This document shows positions 1-7,385 of a DNA stretch of 13,439 bases, piece after piece. Origin of the DNA: Acanthaster planci (taxonomy: Eukaryota > Echinodermata > Asteroidea > Valvatida > Acanthasteridae); NCBI RefSeq assembly GCF_001949145.1, contig NW_019091655.1:12527-25965 (forward strand), given 5' to 3'. The number at the start of each line of letters is the position of its first letter. Position 1 is the first letter of the stretch. The notes under the pieces are model-generated. The model did not search any database, was not told the DNA's origin, and saw nothing but the letters and a program-made list of their open reading frames with translations. The position numbers and the translations under genes are program-made.

Positions 1-469
1 ATCAACTAAGGACAAATTGCGAGGTCTCTCTAAAAAAAAAAAAAAAAGACAGGACAAGAAAAAACCGTTAGATTTAAAAAAGAAAGTCAAAAGAAAAAAT
101 ACTATTTTGTTCAACAACCAAGAACCAATGTAGAAAAAAATTTACAATCTATTAAGTAACTTCTAAGCCGACAAAAAAAATAACAAAAATTAAAAATCAA
201 AGAAAAGCAAAAAAAACCCCAAATTAGTGAAAATACCTTATACCGTAGACTTGAAACCGGAAAATTCCATTTTTTTTTATATCCAGTAAACCTTAACCTT
301 TCAGTAAAAGACTCTCAATAAATATCAGCAGTACAAAAACGGAAACAGGTACCTAAGAATAAAGAAAATAACGACCCCAAAAAAACCAAACCAAACACAG
401 TATGAAGAAAATGCACAAATCAATTACAATCAAATTCAACAACCAAGTCCACTGCAGGTCTGGGAGTTA
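1..469. other. A-rich flank without a gene
   Basis: This stretch is strongly A-rich on the plus strand, with many runs of 5 to 16 A (the longest near 31-47) and few T runs. All frames are closed quickly by stops and no protein family is recognisable. It directly follows the broken end of the integrase fragment at about 470, so it is either host DNA or an unrelated low-complexity insert. I see no LTR, tRNA or promoter-like element in it. It could be the remains of a poly(A)-rich insertion, but no tail-and-target-duplication arrangement can be shown. Confidence 0.6.
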
Positions 470-1032
470 TAATCCTGGCCAGTAATACCGGTCGCGTATT
501 AAATGGAGCGCTTTGTCCAACCCAAGGTGGCCCATAGTATCCTGCAAGTGATGCAGTACCTTCAGTCGCATCTCGTATGGAAGGACAAGTAGATGGCGCA
601 CTCGACTGTCGTCATACTCTTTACGGTAAAACAGGAGTTATCCTGTCACAATCAACTCACCCCATGTTCGCACAAGTTGTCTAAACCACCCGTGGCTCTG
701 TGCAGACCTGTCTCTTGCTGGGTTTGACGGTGCTTTGACATTTCAGATCAATCACTCTGCGGATTGCATCATCATTTTGTTGAGTCTCCTTCAGAGTGGA
801 GCCTTGCATATAACTTGTTCCACACCTGCCTGGGTCAACTGCCTCATCTGTCTGGCTGTCGAGTACTCTTCTCACTACTAAGGTCGTTCTGGGACATTTG
901 TGGCAGCGACTTCACAATTCGGACGGTAGTAACATTACTGATAGCCTGGACGGTGTTGGTTTCCTTCTTGGCCTCCACATCTGTTCTCTGGTCAGTACTG
1001 TCGAGAATTCTTGTGACCTCTGCTCTTGGGAC
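470..1032 (-). pseudogene. pol: Integrase N-terminal fragment of Gypsy pol
   Basis: After RNase H there is a linker of about 110 codons with little conservation, then sequence typical of the start of Gypsy integrase. One part reads DDAIRRVIDLK (about 775). After a frame change near 681-690 the next part reads LLFYRKEYDDSRVRHLLVLP. Finally come HHLQDTMGHLGLDKAL and RDRYYWPGL at about 470-540. The two His of the HHCC zinc-binding module are visible; the Cys pair that should follow within about 20 residues is not, because homology stops at 470. A TAA stop is at 638-640. The catalytic DDE core and chromodomain, if the element ever had one, are missing. The protein cannot act as an integrase. Confidence 0.88.
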
Positions 1033-1545
1033 ACGAGACAGTGCGTCCGCATTGGAGTTGGCTCTGCCTGGCCGGTACATGATGTCCACATTGAATATGG
1101 CTAGATCGCTCACCCATCTACGGCCTGCTGCATCGAGTTTGGCTTTGTCCAGGACATATGTAAGCGGGTTGTTATCCACGATCGCAGTTATCTTGTCCCC
1201 ATACAAGTAGTCCCGGAATTTAGATGTGATTTGCCCAGTGCAACGCCTTGAATTCCAGTTTGTGGATCGGGTACTTCTGCTCAGCTGGGGATAGGGTGCG
1301 GCTAGCATACCCAATCACTCATGCGTGGTCACCCTGCTTCTGCGCCAGAACTGCACCCAAACCTTCCCTGGAGGCATCTGTCTGAAGAAGAAACGGCTGC
1401 TAGTAGTCTGCATAGGCGAGGACTAGAGTTGAAGTCAGTCTATTGCCGAGAGCATTGAAAGAGGCCTGGCACTCTGGTGACCAAACAAAGGGTGGATCTT
1501 TAGTGCCTCTTTTCCCTCCAGTTAACACAAACAAGGGGGCTGCTA
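1033..1545 (-). pseudogene. pol: Connection and RNase H domain of Gypsy pol, broken
   Basis: This continues the RT. RNase H degrades the RNA strand of the RNA-DNA hybrid. The connection region reads KIAAPLFVLTGGK and FVWSPECQASFNAL. The RNase H core begins FLLQTDASREGLGAVLAQ (first catalytic Asp). It continues with GYASRTLSPAEQKYP, then HKLEFKAL (catalytic Glu), AIVDNNPLTYVL (third acidic residue) and YRPGRANSNADALSR (last Asp at about 1045-1047). All four acidic positions are present, but reading is interrupted by TAG at 1400-1402, TGA at 1319-1321 and a one-base frame change near 1229-1232. The ADALSR motif at the end of RNase H is characteristic of Ty3/Gypsy elements. Confidence 0.93.
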
Positions 1546-2460
1546 TCTTTGCAATAGTTCCGGACAAACCTCTTGTAGTAACCGGTGAGGCCAAGAAATC
1601 CTCGAACATCACGCTTCGACTTGGGCATGGGCCAACTCTTGACAGCTGAAATCTTGTTCGGATCAGTAGCAATGCCATCTGCCAACACAACATGGCCAAA
1701 ATATTTCACGCTGCTTCGAAGCAGGTGGCACTTTGATGGCTTTAACTTCAAACCGTGCTCACGCAACCGTGAAAACACCTTGGACAGTCGACACACATGC
1801 TCTTTCACCGTTGCGCTGAAGATGATAATGTCGTCTTAGTAGAGCAAGACGCTGTCAAAATTCAAGTCACCAAAAATTGTGGCCACCAACCTCTGGAATG
1901 TGGCGGGTGCATTTGTCAGGCCAAAGGGCATTCTCTGGAATTTGTACAGTACCATTGGTGAAATGAATGATGTTTTTGGTTGGCCTTTACTGGCAAATTC
2001 GACCTGATGATACCCTGAAGTAAGATCCAGGCAGGAGAAGTATTTGGCATGACAAAGGGCATCTAGTGCCTCATCGATCCTTGGGAGTGGGTAGGCATCC
2101 CTCACTTTTCTGGAATTGAGTGTACGGCAATCTACAAAAAGTCTGATACTTCCATCCTTCTTCCTGACAATGACAATGGGGGATGCAAACGGGCTTGAAC
2201 TTGATGACTCCAGACTCCTTGAGGTCCTCTATGTGGTTTCGCACTTCATGATATTGGGAGGGGGGAATACGTCTGTAGGGAAGCCAAAAAGGGTTTGGAT
2301 CTACTTGTGAAATCTCATGCTCAATGGCCTCCGTGAACCCAAGATCTTGTGAGTTCTTGGAAAAGATGTATGCATTATCTTCCAGTAACCGAGTCAGCCC
2401 TCTGCCCATCTTCAGCTGTGAGGGAGCTCACGTCAATGTCAACACCGGAGGTTTCGTGGA
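1541..2460 (-). pseudogene. pol: Ty3/Gypsy reverse transcriptase, broken
   Basis: RT would copy element RNA to DNA. The pre-RT leader is at about 2400-2210 (for example YRRIPPSQYHEVRNHIEDLK). A frameshift lies near 2194-2205, after which the finger motif ASPIVIVRKKDGSIRLFVDC is readable. Then come YPLPRIDEALDAL, the motif A region FSCLDLTSGYHQV with its catalytic Asp, and the motif B region RMPFGLTNAPATFQRL. The motif C box has a TAA stop (1836-1838) between its Tyr and its Asp pair; reading resumes after it (DDIIIFS). The thumb and connection follow: KLKPSKCHLL, YFGHVV, GFLGLTGYYKRFV. A second frameshift lies near 1541-1560 and another near 2390-2410 at the start. The domain is otherwise near full length and well conserved, so decay may be fairly recent. 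Confidence 0.93.
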
Positions 2461-2514
2461 AACTTGCGCTAGTAGATGCCTCCAAACAGCTTGCCACTGG
2501 TATCTTCTGTGCAC

Positions 2515-3420
2515 TCAGGGTGGGCTTGCAGACAACTTATGAAAACCCACTGATCGCCCTGCATCAGAGGGTCTTCCTAATTTAATGGAGCTGAAGTTGA
2601 CATCGGCTGTGCTTTGTCTCGGCTGTGGACATCTGCAGGCGAAATGGCCTAAGCTGCCACAGTTGTAGCAGGAATTTGGTTTGTCATGAAATCTTGGTGC
2701 AGGTGGGATGATTGCGCCGGCCTGGCGAGGTTTTTGTGGCTGTATCACCTGGGAACTTCTTTCCAACCTTTCGACACGTTGGCCTAATTGCATCTGATTC
2801 TCCAGAACTTGGTTCAGTGTAATGGTCTGCCTTTCCATCAACTTGGCAATATCTGCAAGGTTCACAACGGTGTTTTGGCTGTTCCCTGTGTTGCCAGGCT
2901 TGTCTGCTGGGGGTGGCGTTCTTGGAGATGTCCGCCTTGGTAGGGATGTGCGCCATCAGCTGATAGTGTCGCATTCGTTCCTCCTGTTGGTGCTTCTCCT
3001 CTGCAACGACCCTCAGCTCTGCCCGGAGTTCTTTAAAGCTCATGTTGCGAGGTCGCATGGGTGCAGGTCTTTGTCTGCATCGGTCGTCACGTAGCCCTGT
3101 AGCGCTTTTGAAGCGTATTGAGGGAGAAGGGGAGACGGCAAGGCTGCCAGAATCTGTTTGGTGATGAACTGGGTGGTGAGGATGCTGTCCCTGGTGTCAC
3201 CAAACAGATTCTGGCAGCCTTGCTGTCTCCCCTTCTCCTCAATACGCTTCAAAAGCGCCTCAAGAGCGATGGCATATTCGCTTGCTGATTCACCACCTTT
3301 CTGAACCCTCGCAAAAAATCGTGTCATGGGTGAGGAGGCCAAGTTATTTTCCCCAAACTCCTCCAAACGTTCAGCAAAAGCTGCCTCCGCCGTGACTTCA
3401 AAGTTGTGCTAGGCAGCATT
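2515..3420 (-). pseudogene. gag: Gag pseudogene (capsid-like region plus CCHC zinc knuckle)
   Basis: Gag would form the particle and bind element RNA. Reading 3' to 5' on the plus strand, 3366-3165 gives a capsid-like stretch (FFARVQKGGESASEYAIALE). At about 3055-2925 there is a charged helical segment beginning MRPRNMSFKELRAEL. Then comes a coiled-coil-like stretch (MERQTITLNQVLENQ) and a single zinc knuckle CYNCGSLGHFACRC with C-x2-C-x4-H-x4-C spacing at about 2632-2673. Frame changes lie near 3055-3062 and 2915-2925, a TAG stop is at 3409-3411, and the last frame ends at a TGA at 2515-2517. Part of the capsid region is replaced or interrupted by an inverted copy of itself (3102-3164). The N-terminus is unclear; a frame at about 3445-3540 may belong to it, but I could not support that. 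Confidence 0.85.
3102..3258. repeat. Inverted duplication inside gag (62/63 bp arms, 32 bp spacer)
   Basis: The left arm 3102-3164 and right arm 3197-3258 are reverse complements, differing by one inserted G (in the GAGGGAG run near 3119-3125) and one substitution (near 3137). The right arm, read on the minus strand, is in frame with normal-looking gag sequence (SASEYAIALEALLKRIEEKG continues into it). The left arm is therefore the secondary, inverted copy. The minus-strand frame stays open across the palindrome. A transcript of either strand would fold into a hairpin of about 62 bp. Confidence 0.95.
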
Positions 3421-4004
3421 GCTTCGTGGCATCCACATCACATCAACTTGCAAGGTGTATCGCTCGCATAGGAACACTTGATTAATTTCGGCACAGATGT
3501 GGGTGCAAGTTCAACACTGTCAGGTACGAAACGAGCTTTTGTTTATTTGCTGCGTATGCACAACCGTGTCGGTTCTGCATATTAAATGAGATTGGCGCAG
3601 TCACATTTTGAAAACTCGTTTTTCTGGAAGTTTGTCTTTAATATAGTTAAGAGTTATAGTTAAGCAGAAATTAAAAAGAAAACATTCAAATGTAGTGATA
3701 AAAAGGACATGTTTGCTTTTCTGATGTTGGTTTGGTTCTCCAAAGCAAAAAAAGGGTAACAAAATGTTGTTTCAGTAATGAATTTGTGGTCACTGAAAAT
3801 GGCAATTTTTCCTTCTTGAACACTATCTGGCAGAATGAACCTACAATTTGTCAAAAAGCTACATCTTTAATCTTATTTATCATCAGAGAAATATCCAAAT
3901 CTGCTCAAAACAGTCAGGTTCACCTGAAAAATTTCGAATCTCAAGAAGAACTGACTCACGAAAATCCTCGTTATAGTATGTGTACGACATGAGTTTGTGT
4001 GTTT
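3421..4004. other. Intervening DNA without a recognisable gene
   Basis: This is AT-rich sequence with only short chance ORFs on both strands. A minus-strand frame at about 3445-3540 reads in a protein-like way and may be decayed Gypsy gag or leader sequence, but no motif supports it. No TG...CA-bounded LTR and no tRNA primer-binding site could be identified beside the gag end. From about 3600 onward I see nothing but AT-rich sequence. Confidence 0.5.
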
Positions 4005-4045
4005 GATTGGTCAAACCGCGGGTAACCCCCGCTCAGTGACCAATC
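4005..4045. repeat. Nested dyad with two inverted CCAAT boxes
   Basis: GATTGGTCA (4005-4013) and TGACCAATC (4037-4045) are perfect 9-base reverse complements. Inside them GCGGG and CCCGC form a second, shorter dyad around TAACC. Both outer arms contain a CCAAT box (one per strand), the classic NF-Y core. The island is GC-rich in AT-rich surroundings. It may be a paired CCAAT regulatory site, or the centre or terminus of a small fold-back transposon. No gene start lies nearby to decide. Confidence 0.5.
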
Positions 4046-5290
4046 CAGCAAAGCCATACGCGCAAGGAATTTCTTATGATGAGTATCCTGCTTCGCGCAT
4101 GATTATCGCACCTCTCAGTACATTGACATGGGTGCCTTACTAACGATAGACTGGTTTATATGTCTCACGCATGCAAATGGTGAGTGCGAGCCCCCCCTCT
4201 ATTGTAATCGCTTTTGCGCCCCTCGTTGAGAGATCAACATTCAAATTTCCTTCAATTTGCTTCGTCAAGGGAACGTGTGCATTTATTTTGTTCCTCAAGT
4301 GTCAAAGCCACAAGAATGACGAAAAATCATCCCACCTAGGGCCAGCTGATCTACAAACCCAGATTGAATTTGAATCAAAATCCTCTGGTTGTAGGTCCAA
4401 ATCTTCACCGAACGGAAACATTTCTTCCTGCTTTGAAGAAATACAAACACTAATCCTAGTTTTTAACTGCAGTTAAAGAAAAATGCTTTATTTTGTATCT
4501 TTATTTCAAGCTGCAGTGAACTAACTCATACCTGTAAATGTGTAACACTGAACACTTTTTCAAAACACCATACAATAATTAAATTACTTTAATAATGAAA
4601 ATTACTTAACATAAATGAAAGCACGCTTTGGTTTCTTGTCTGATGTTGCATAGAAGGCACTTGATTTTTGTTCTATTAACCTTTGTTTTTTTGCATCGAA
4701 AAGCCACATCATGTCAACACTGTTGCAAATTTGCAAAATATCTATGGAAATAAAATATATGTCAGGAAAGTGAACTGGAAAGAAAAAGTAAAATCGATTT
4801 AAATAGAGCACCTTTCACAACGTATGAAAACAAGCATCACTTATTTGTACTAATAAGCATTTGGAAATAAAAGTGCAGTTTCAAGAAATAAAATACATTA
4901 GTCAGGTGCAGGCTGAGCGGCAAGTGCTTTGGAATGAAAAATAAATAATTTATACATAAACAAGCAGAGACTATTTTTAGAAAAAAGTCTCACACTCTCC
5001 ACGTGGGCATATCCACGACACAATGAGCCCAGATTGACCGCAAAATAGAATGTTTGTGTAAAAGAGAGAAATTTTGTCTAGATTTGGTGCGGGAAGGAAA
5101 GAAAAAAGCACCCTCAAGATGCACAAGGCATGCACCCAGGCATGCTGTTTTCCTATTCGGATCATGCAAAATGATATATGCATTTACCCCTGCGGTTTCT
5201 CCCAGGGGCAATATTTTCTTTTTTTTTTTTTTACATAATGACTTTGGATATATTCTGATTCTCTGAGTGCTGTTGTGTCACAATGTGAAA
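4046..5290. other. AT-rich DNA without a recognisable gene
   Basis: About 1.2 kb holds only short, low-complexity ORFs on both strands, none with a known motif. The first 150 bases (4050-4200) are richer in GC and CpG than the rest. A run of 14 T lies at about 5219-5232. No RNA gene, CRISPR-like array or tandem repeat was seen. Chance ORFs (for example 4171-4476 plus and 4602-4811 minus) have the composition of translated AT-rich DNA and are not called. Confidence 0.55.
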
Positions 5291-5307
5291 GTTGCCCCCT
5301 ATTAAGG

Positions 5308-5784
5308 GGTGCACCCTCGTATTTAGGCCAGAAATATGTCCGCCAAGCTCATTAATAAAAGTTATACACTCAAAATATTCTATATTAGAGGGTCCTGAGA
5401 GCCATGGAACTGAGGAATTGAAGAAATATGAGACTGAACCTCTGGGCCGGACTCAAGGCTTCCCATTCCGAGTAATTTGGATGCAATTGGGTTTGAAAGT
5501 GGCACTATTTGAGCCATTTTGCCGAGGTAGGTTTTTTCAAAATGGCTACTTTTCTGGACAGGGACATTTTCTGCATTTTAAGGGTGGTCTGCTTCTGGTG
5601 AAAATTTCTCAAAAATTCATTGGTCAACCCTCCCCCCAAATTGAAAGGAAAATGAAAGAGGACGTGTGGAACATCATTTTTCTGTGCAGCCTGAACACCT
5701 GTGAGAGTTGTATTTTGAAAATATTTGCAAAGTACGGGGATTAATCACTGCTGTCTATGAGAATTATTTTTAGTGGTGCACCCT
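5308..5784 (+). repeat. Candidate unclassified repeat unit bounded by GGTGCACCCT
   Basis: The 10-mer GGTGCACCCT occurs at 5308-5317 and again at 5775-5784 in the same orientation, with 457 bp between. The left copy is part of a 10-base palindrome (GGGTGCACCC, 5307-5316) next to a small stem (CCCCT-ATTA-AGGGG, 5296-5309). The enclosed DNA is less AT-rich than its left flank and holds a plus-strand open frame of 150 codons (5292-5744) with no recognised domain. The 10-mers could be a target-site duplication, short ends of a non-autonomous element, or coincidence. I do not recognise a transposon family, and I do not think the ORF is a real gene. Confidence 0.3.
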
Positions 5785-5792
5785 GAAGGTAA

Positions 5793-5852
5793 GGGTCATG
5801 ACTCCCAAGGTCAGGAGAGGTCAGTGGGTAAGTGGTGAAAAGGTCAAAGGTG
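5793..5852 (+). promoter_or_regulatory. Cluster of nuclear-receptor-like half-sites (DR4 and DR1-like)
   Basis: Two perfect AGGTCA half-sites lie at 5808-5813 and 5818-5823, a direct repeat with a 4-base spacer (DR4). A third AGGTCA at 5841-5846 is followed after one base by AGGTGT, a DR1-like pair. Just before them GGGTCATGACTC (5793-5804) is a near-palindromic pair with no spacer. In animals DR4 and DR1 are typical sites for nuclear-receptor dimers with RXR. A (TG)6 run follows at 5851-5862. The motifs are visible in the sequence; a regulatory role is inference, with no confirmed gene beside them. Confidence 0.3.
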
Positions 5853-6063
5853 TGTGTGTGTGACAAACGATGGGGGGCGTAGCTGCGGCAAGCGTGAAGG
5901 AGGTGATAGGGCGTTGTTGCTGGTAATTAAAAGAGAAAGTTGCAAAAAGTAAAATAAGAAAATCGAACGAACTTTCCCCGAGCTTGCTGCACGACGTGCC
6001 TCGTACCCCGAAGTTGATGTTTAACACAAAACATATAGACCAACACAATGACAGACAAAGAAA

Positions 6064-6533
6064 TTATCTTTTTGAATTGTCACCCTGGGTAGGATCTAGT
6101 GTAGAGGCCCGGAAAATCCGATTAGCCTTCATTTTAGTCCAAAGATGAAAACCGTCAAAGAAGCAGGGATCTCCAAGGAGGAGACGATGAAGCCCGCACC
6201 ACCAGGAGAGTGTGACGGCACAGGCTAACAGGTCGGGCACTCGATGTCGACCCACCCATGTTTTTGCGCCGAGTAGCACTGCAGCTCCACGGGTATCAGA
6301 AGCTACCGCCTCGTCCACCGCGTCGGCGGACAGCATTTTCAGGGTCATGGTACATCCCATTAATTGATGATGGTCGCCCCACCGTCTCCATAAGTGAACG
6401 TGATGAGCCTTGTTCCAAAAAAGCTGCGGGGTGAAGAGTTGTCCTGGCAAGCTATCCTTCTTGTACCAGAGAATAGCAAGCGTATTGTAAATCTTGCTGT
6501 TGTTGATGATCTCTTCAGCCGGTTGGAGATCTT
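6064..6533 (-). other. Unrecognised open frame of about 155 codons
   Basis: On the minus strand a frame stays open from just after a TAA at about 6534 to its own stop at 6064-6066. The sequence is richer in GC and CpG than the flanks. Its first ATG is internal, at about 6358. The translation includes LAILWYKKDSLPGQ, SADAVDEAVASDTRGAAVLL and CAVTLSWWCGLHRLLLG, with a hydrophobic, Trp- and Cys-bearing centre. No domain is recognised. Upstream, at about 6594-6612, the minus strand reads as a pyrimidine-rich tract ending in CAG, which could be a splice acceptor. The exon it would open closes in all frames I read before joining this ORF without a shift. It may be a decayed exon, part of an unknown repeat, or chance. 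Confidence 0.25.
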
Positions 6534-6723
6534 ATATATCTTCCCTTATGGATCAATATAGACAATCGATCATCTCCAACAGAGTCCACTGTCTGGAAGC
6601 GAGGAGAAAAATACCTTATTCAAAACTACGTCAAAGCTCCATGGTGAGTCAGTGAAATAACGAATTGCTTGACTGTCTTAAAGCGAATCTGTTGCTTTTT
6701 TGTTGCTTTGCGCGTTATTGTAT
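6534..6723. other. Short stretch with a possible minus-strand splice acceptor
   Basis: The minus strand at about 6594-6612 carries a T/C-rich tract ending in CAG, followed by 25 codons open in one frame (starting TVDSVGDDRLSIL). Neither the acceptor nor the short frame is supported by a recognisable protein or a matching donor. It is listed only because it lies next to the 6064-6533 open frame. Confidence 0.15.
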
Positions 6724-6948
6724 GCACGCGTAGAAATAGGGTAACGGAAGAACAAACGAAAAAAGACCAAAAAAATCAGACTAAATAAAGATAGATACGA
6801 ATAAGGCATCGCACGCTGTTCTTTATCTACACGGCAACGGTCAAGTGGGAAGGGTCAACGGTTGGAATAGGAAGCACGCATAGAAATTGTGGAATGGAAG
6901 AACAGATGGAAAAGACCAAAATAATTCAGAAAAGATAAAAAAACACAT
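6724..6948 (+). repeat. Diverged direct repeat, 75 bp units 150 bp apart
   Basis: The unit at 6724-6798 starts GCACGCGTAGAAATAGGGTA. The unit at 6874-6948 starts GCACGCATAGAAATTGTGGA. They align without gaps for at least the first 27 bases and then with few gaps through GGAAGAACA and AAAGACCAAAA. The offset is exactly 150 bases, so this may be two diverged units of a 150-bp tandem repeat, or two copies of a short dispersed repeat. The intervening 75 bases show no further copy. No gene is involved. Confidence 0.6.
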
Positions 6949-7385
6949 CCGAACAGGTCCAATTTGAAGGCTGCGTTAAAATTGTGTAACAACCGATATG
7001 ACCAAAAATTATTTAGGAACCATTTGTTGACTTTTTTGAGACTACATCCGTTCTGCACAATTCTTTCACTAACCTTTGTCAAAAAATTTACACACTTCAA
7101 TTTGAGAGAGAAAGAATTTTTTTGAGTTGTTTGAGTTCTTGACAGGTTTGTTCCCTGCTTTGGCCGCTGAAATTACAAAGCAAAATGTCCAGAAATGGAG
7201 ATAGCGCTTACGATTTCGAGTGTGGGCAAACACAATATTTTCTTTGCTTTCATGCTTGCATGACTCCACTTGCTTTGCTGTTTCTTTTTTCTTTTTTGGC
7301 CCTTCCTGCTTTTCAAACCATTTACAGTAACATCTGCAGATATTAACTACACATACTAAGGCTACATGTATATCGTCGGGCCAAC
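6949..7385. other. Region upstream of the LINE, possible 5' UTR
   Basis: This is AT-rich sequence with no supported gene. The last part, up to the ORF1 start at 7386, should contain the LINE 5' UTR and internal promoter if the copy is full length at that end. Neither a boundary nor a target-site duplication can be fixed from this one copy. Short chance ORFs on the minus strand (for example 7069-7437) overlap ORF1 and are ignored. Confidence 0.4.

Larger units (their letters stand above)
470..3420 (-). mobile_element. Ty3/Gypsy-type LTR retrotransposon fragment, degenerate
   Basis: On the minus strand the order is gag with a CCHC zinc knuckle, RT, RNase H, then the integrase N-terminus. RT before RNase H before integrase is the Ty3/Gypsy (Metaviridae-like) order, not the Copia order. 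The RT and RNase H motifs are close to family consensus. I see no protease active-site motif, integrase catalytic core, envelope gene or LTR. The open frame is broken by at least seven frameshifts and several stops (3409-3411, 1836-1838, 1400-1402, 1319-1321, 638-640), so the copy cannot encode a working polyprotein. The left limit is where integrase homology ceases; the right limit is where gag-like reading becomes unclear, so both ends are approximate. The clade within Ty3/Gypsy is not assigned. Confidence 0.92.

Noticed and set aside
281-300. Telomere-like word (AAACCTTAACCTTTC)
   Set aside because: It occurs once and imperfectly, with no tandem array.
764-1210. Plus-strand ORF of 148 codons
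   Set aside because: It is the antisense shadow of the Gypsy RNase H and integrase linker, which read as conserved domains on the minus strand.
2440-2585. Alternative minus-strand frame containing FISCLQAHPECTEDTSGK as a possible protease
   Set aside because: It has no Asp-Thr/Ser-Gly active site and is too short for a retroviral-type protease domain.
3421-3660. Possible LTR or primer-binding site beside gag
   Set aside because: No TG...CA ends, no copy of the same sequence on the integrase side, and no tRNA-complementary stretch could be found.
5821-6048. Minus-strand ORF of 75 codons
   Set aside because: It is hydrophobic by base composition and overlaps a (TG)n run; nothing supports translation.
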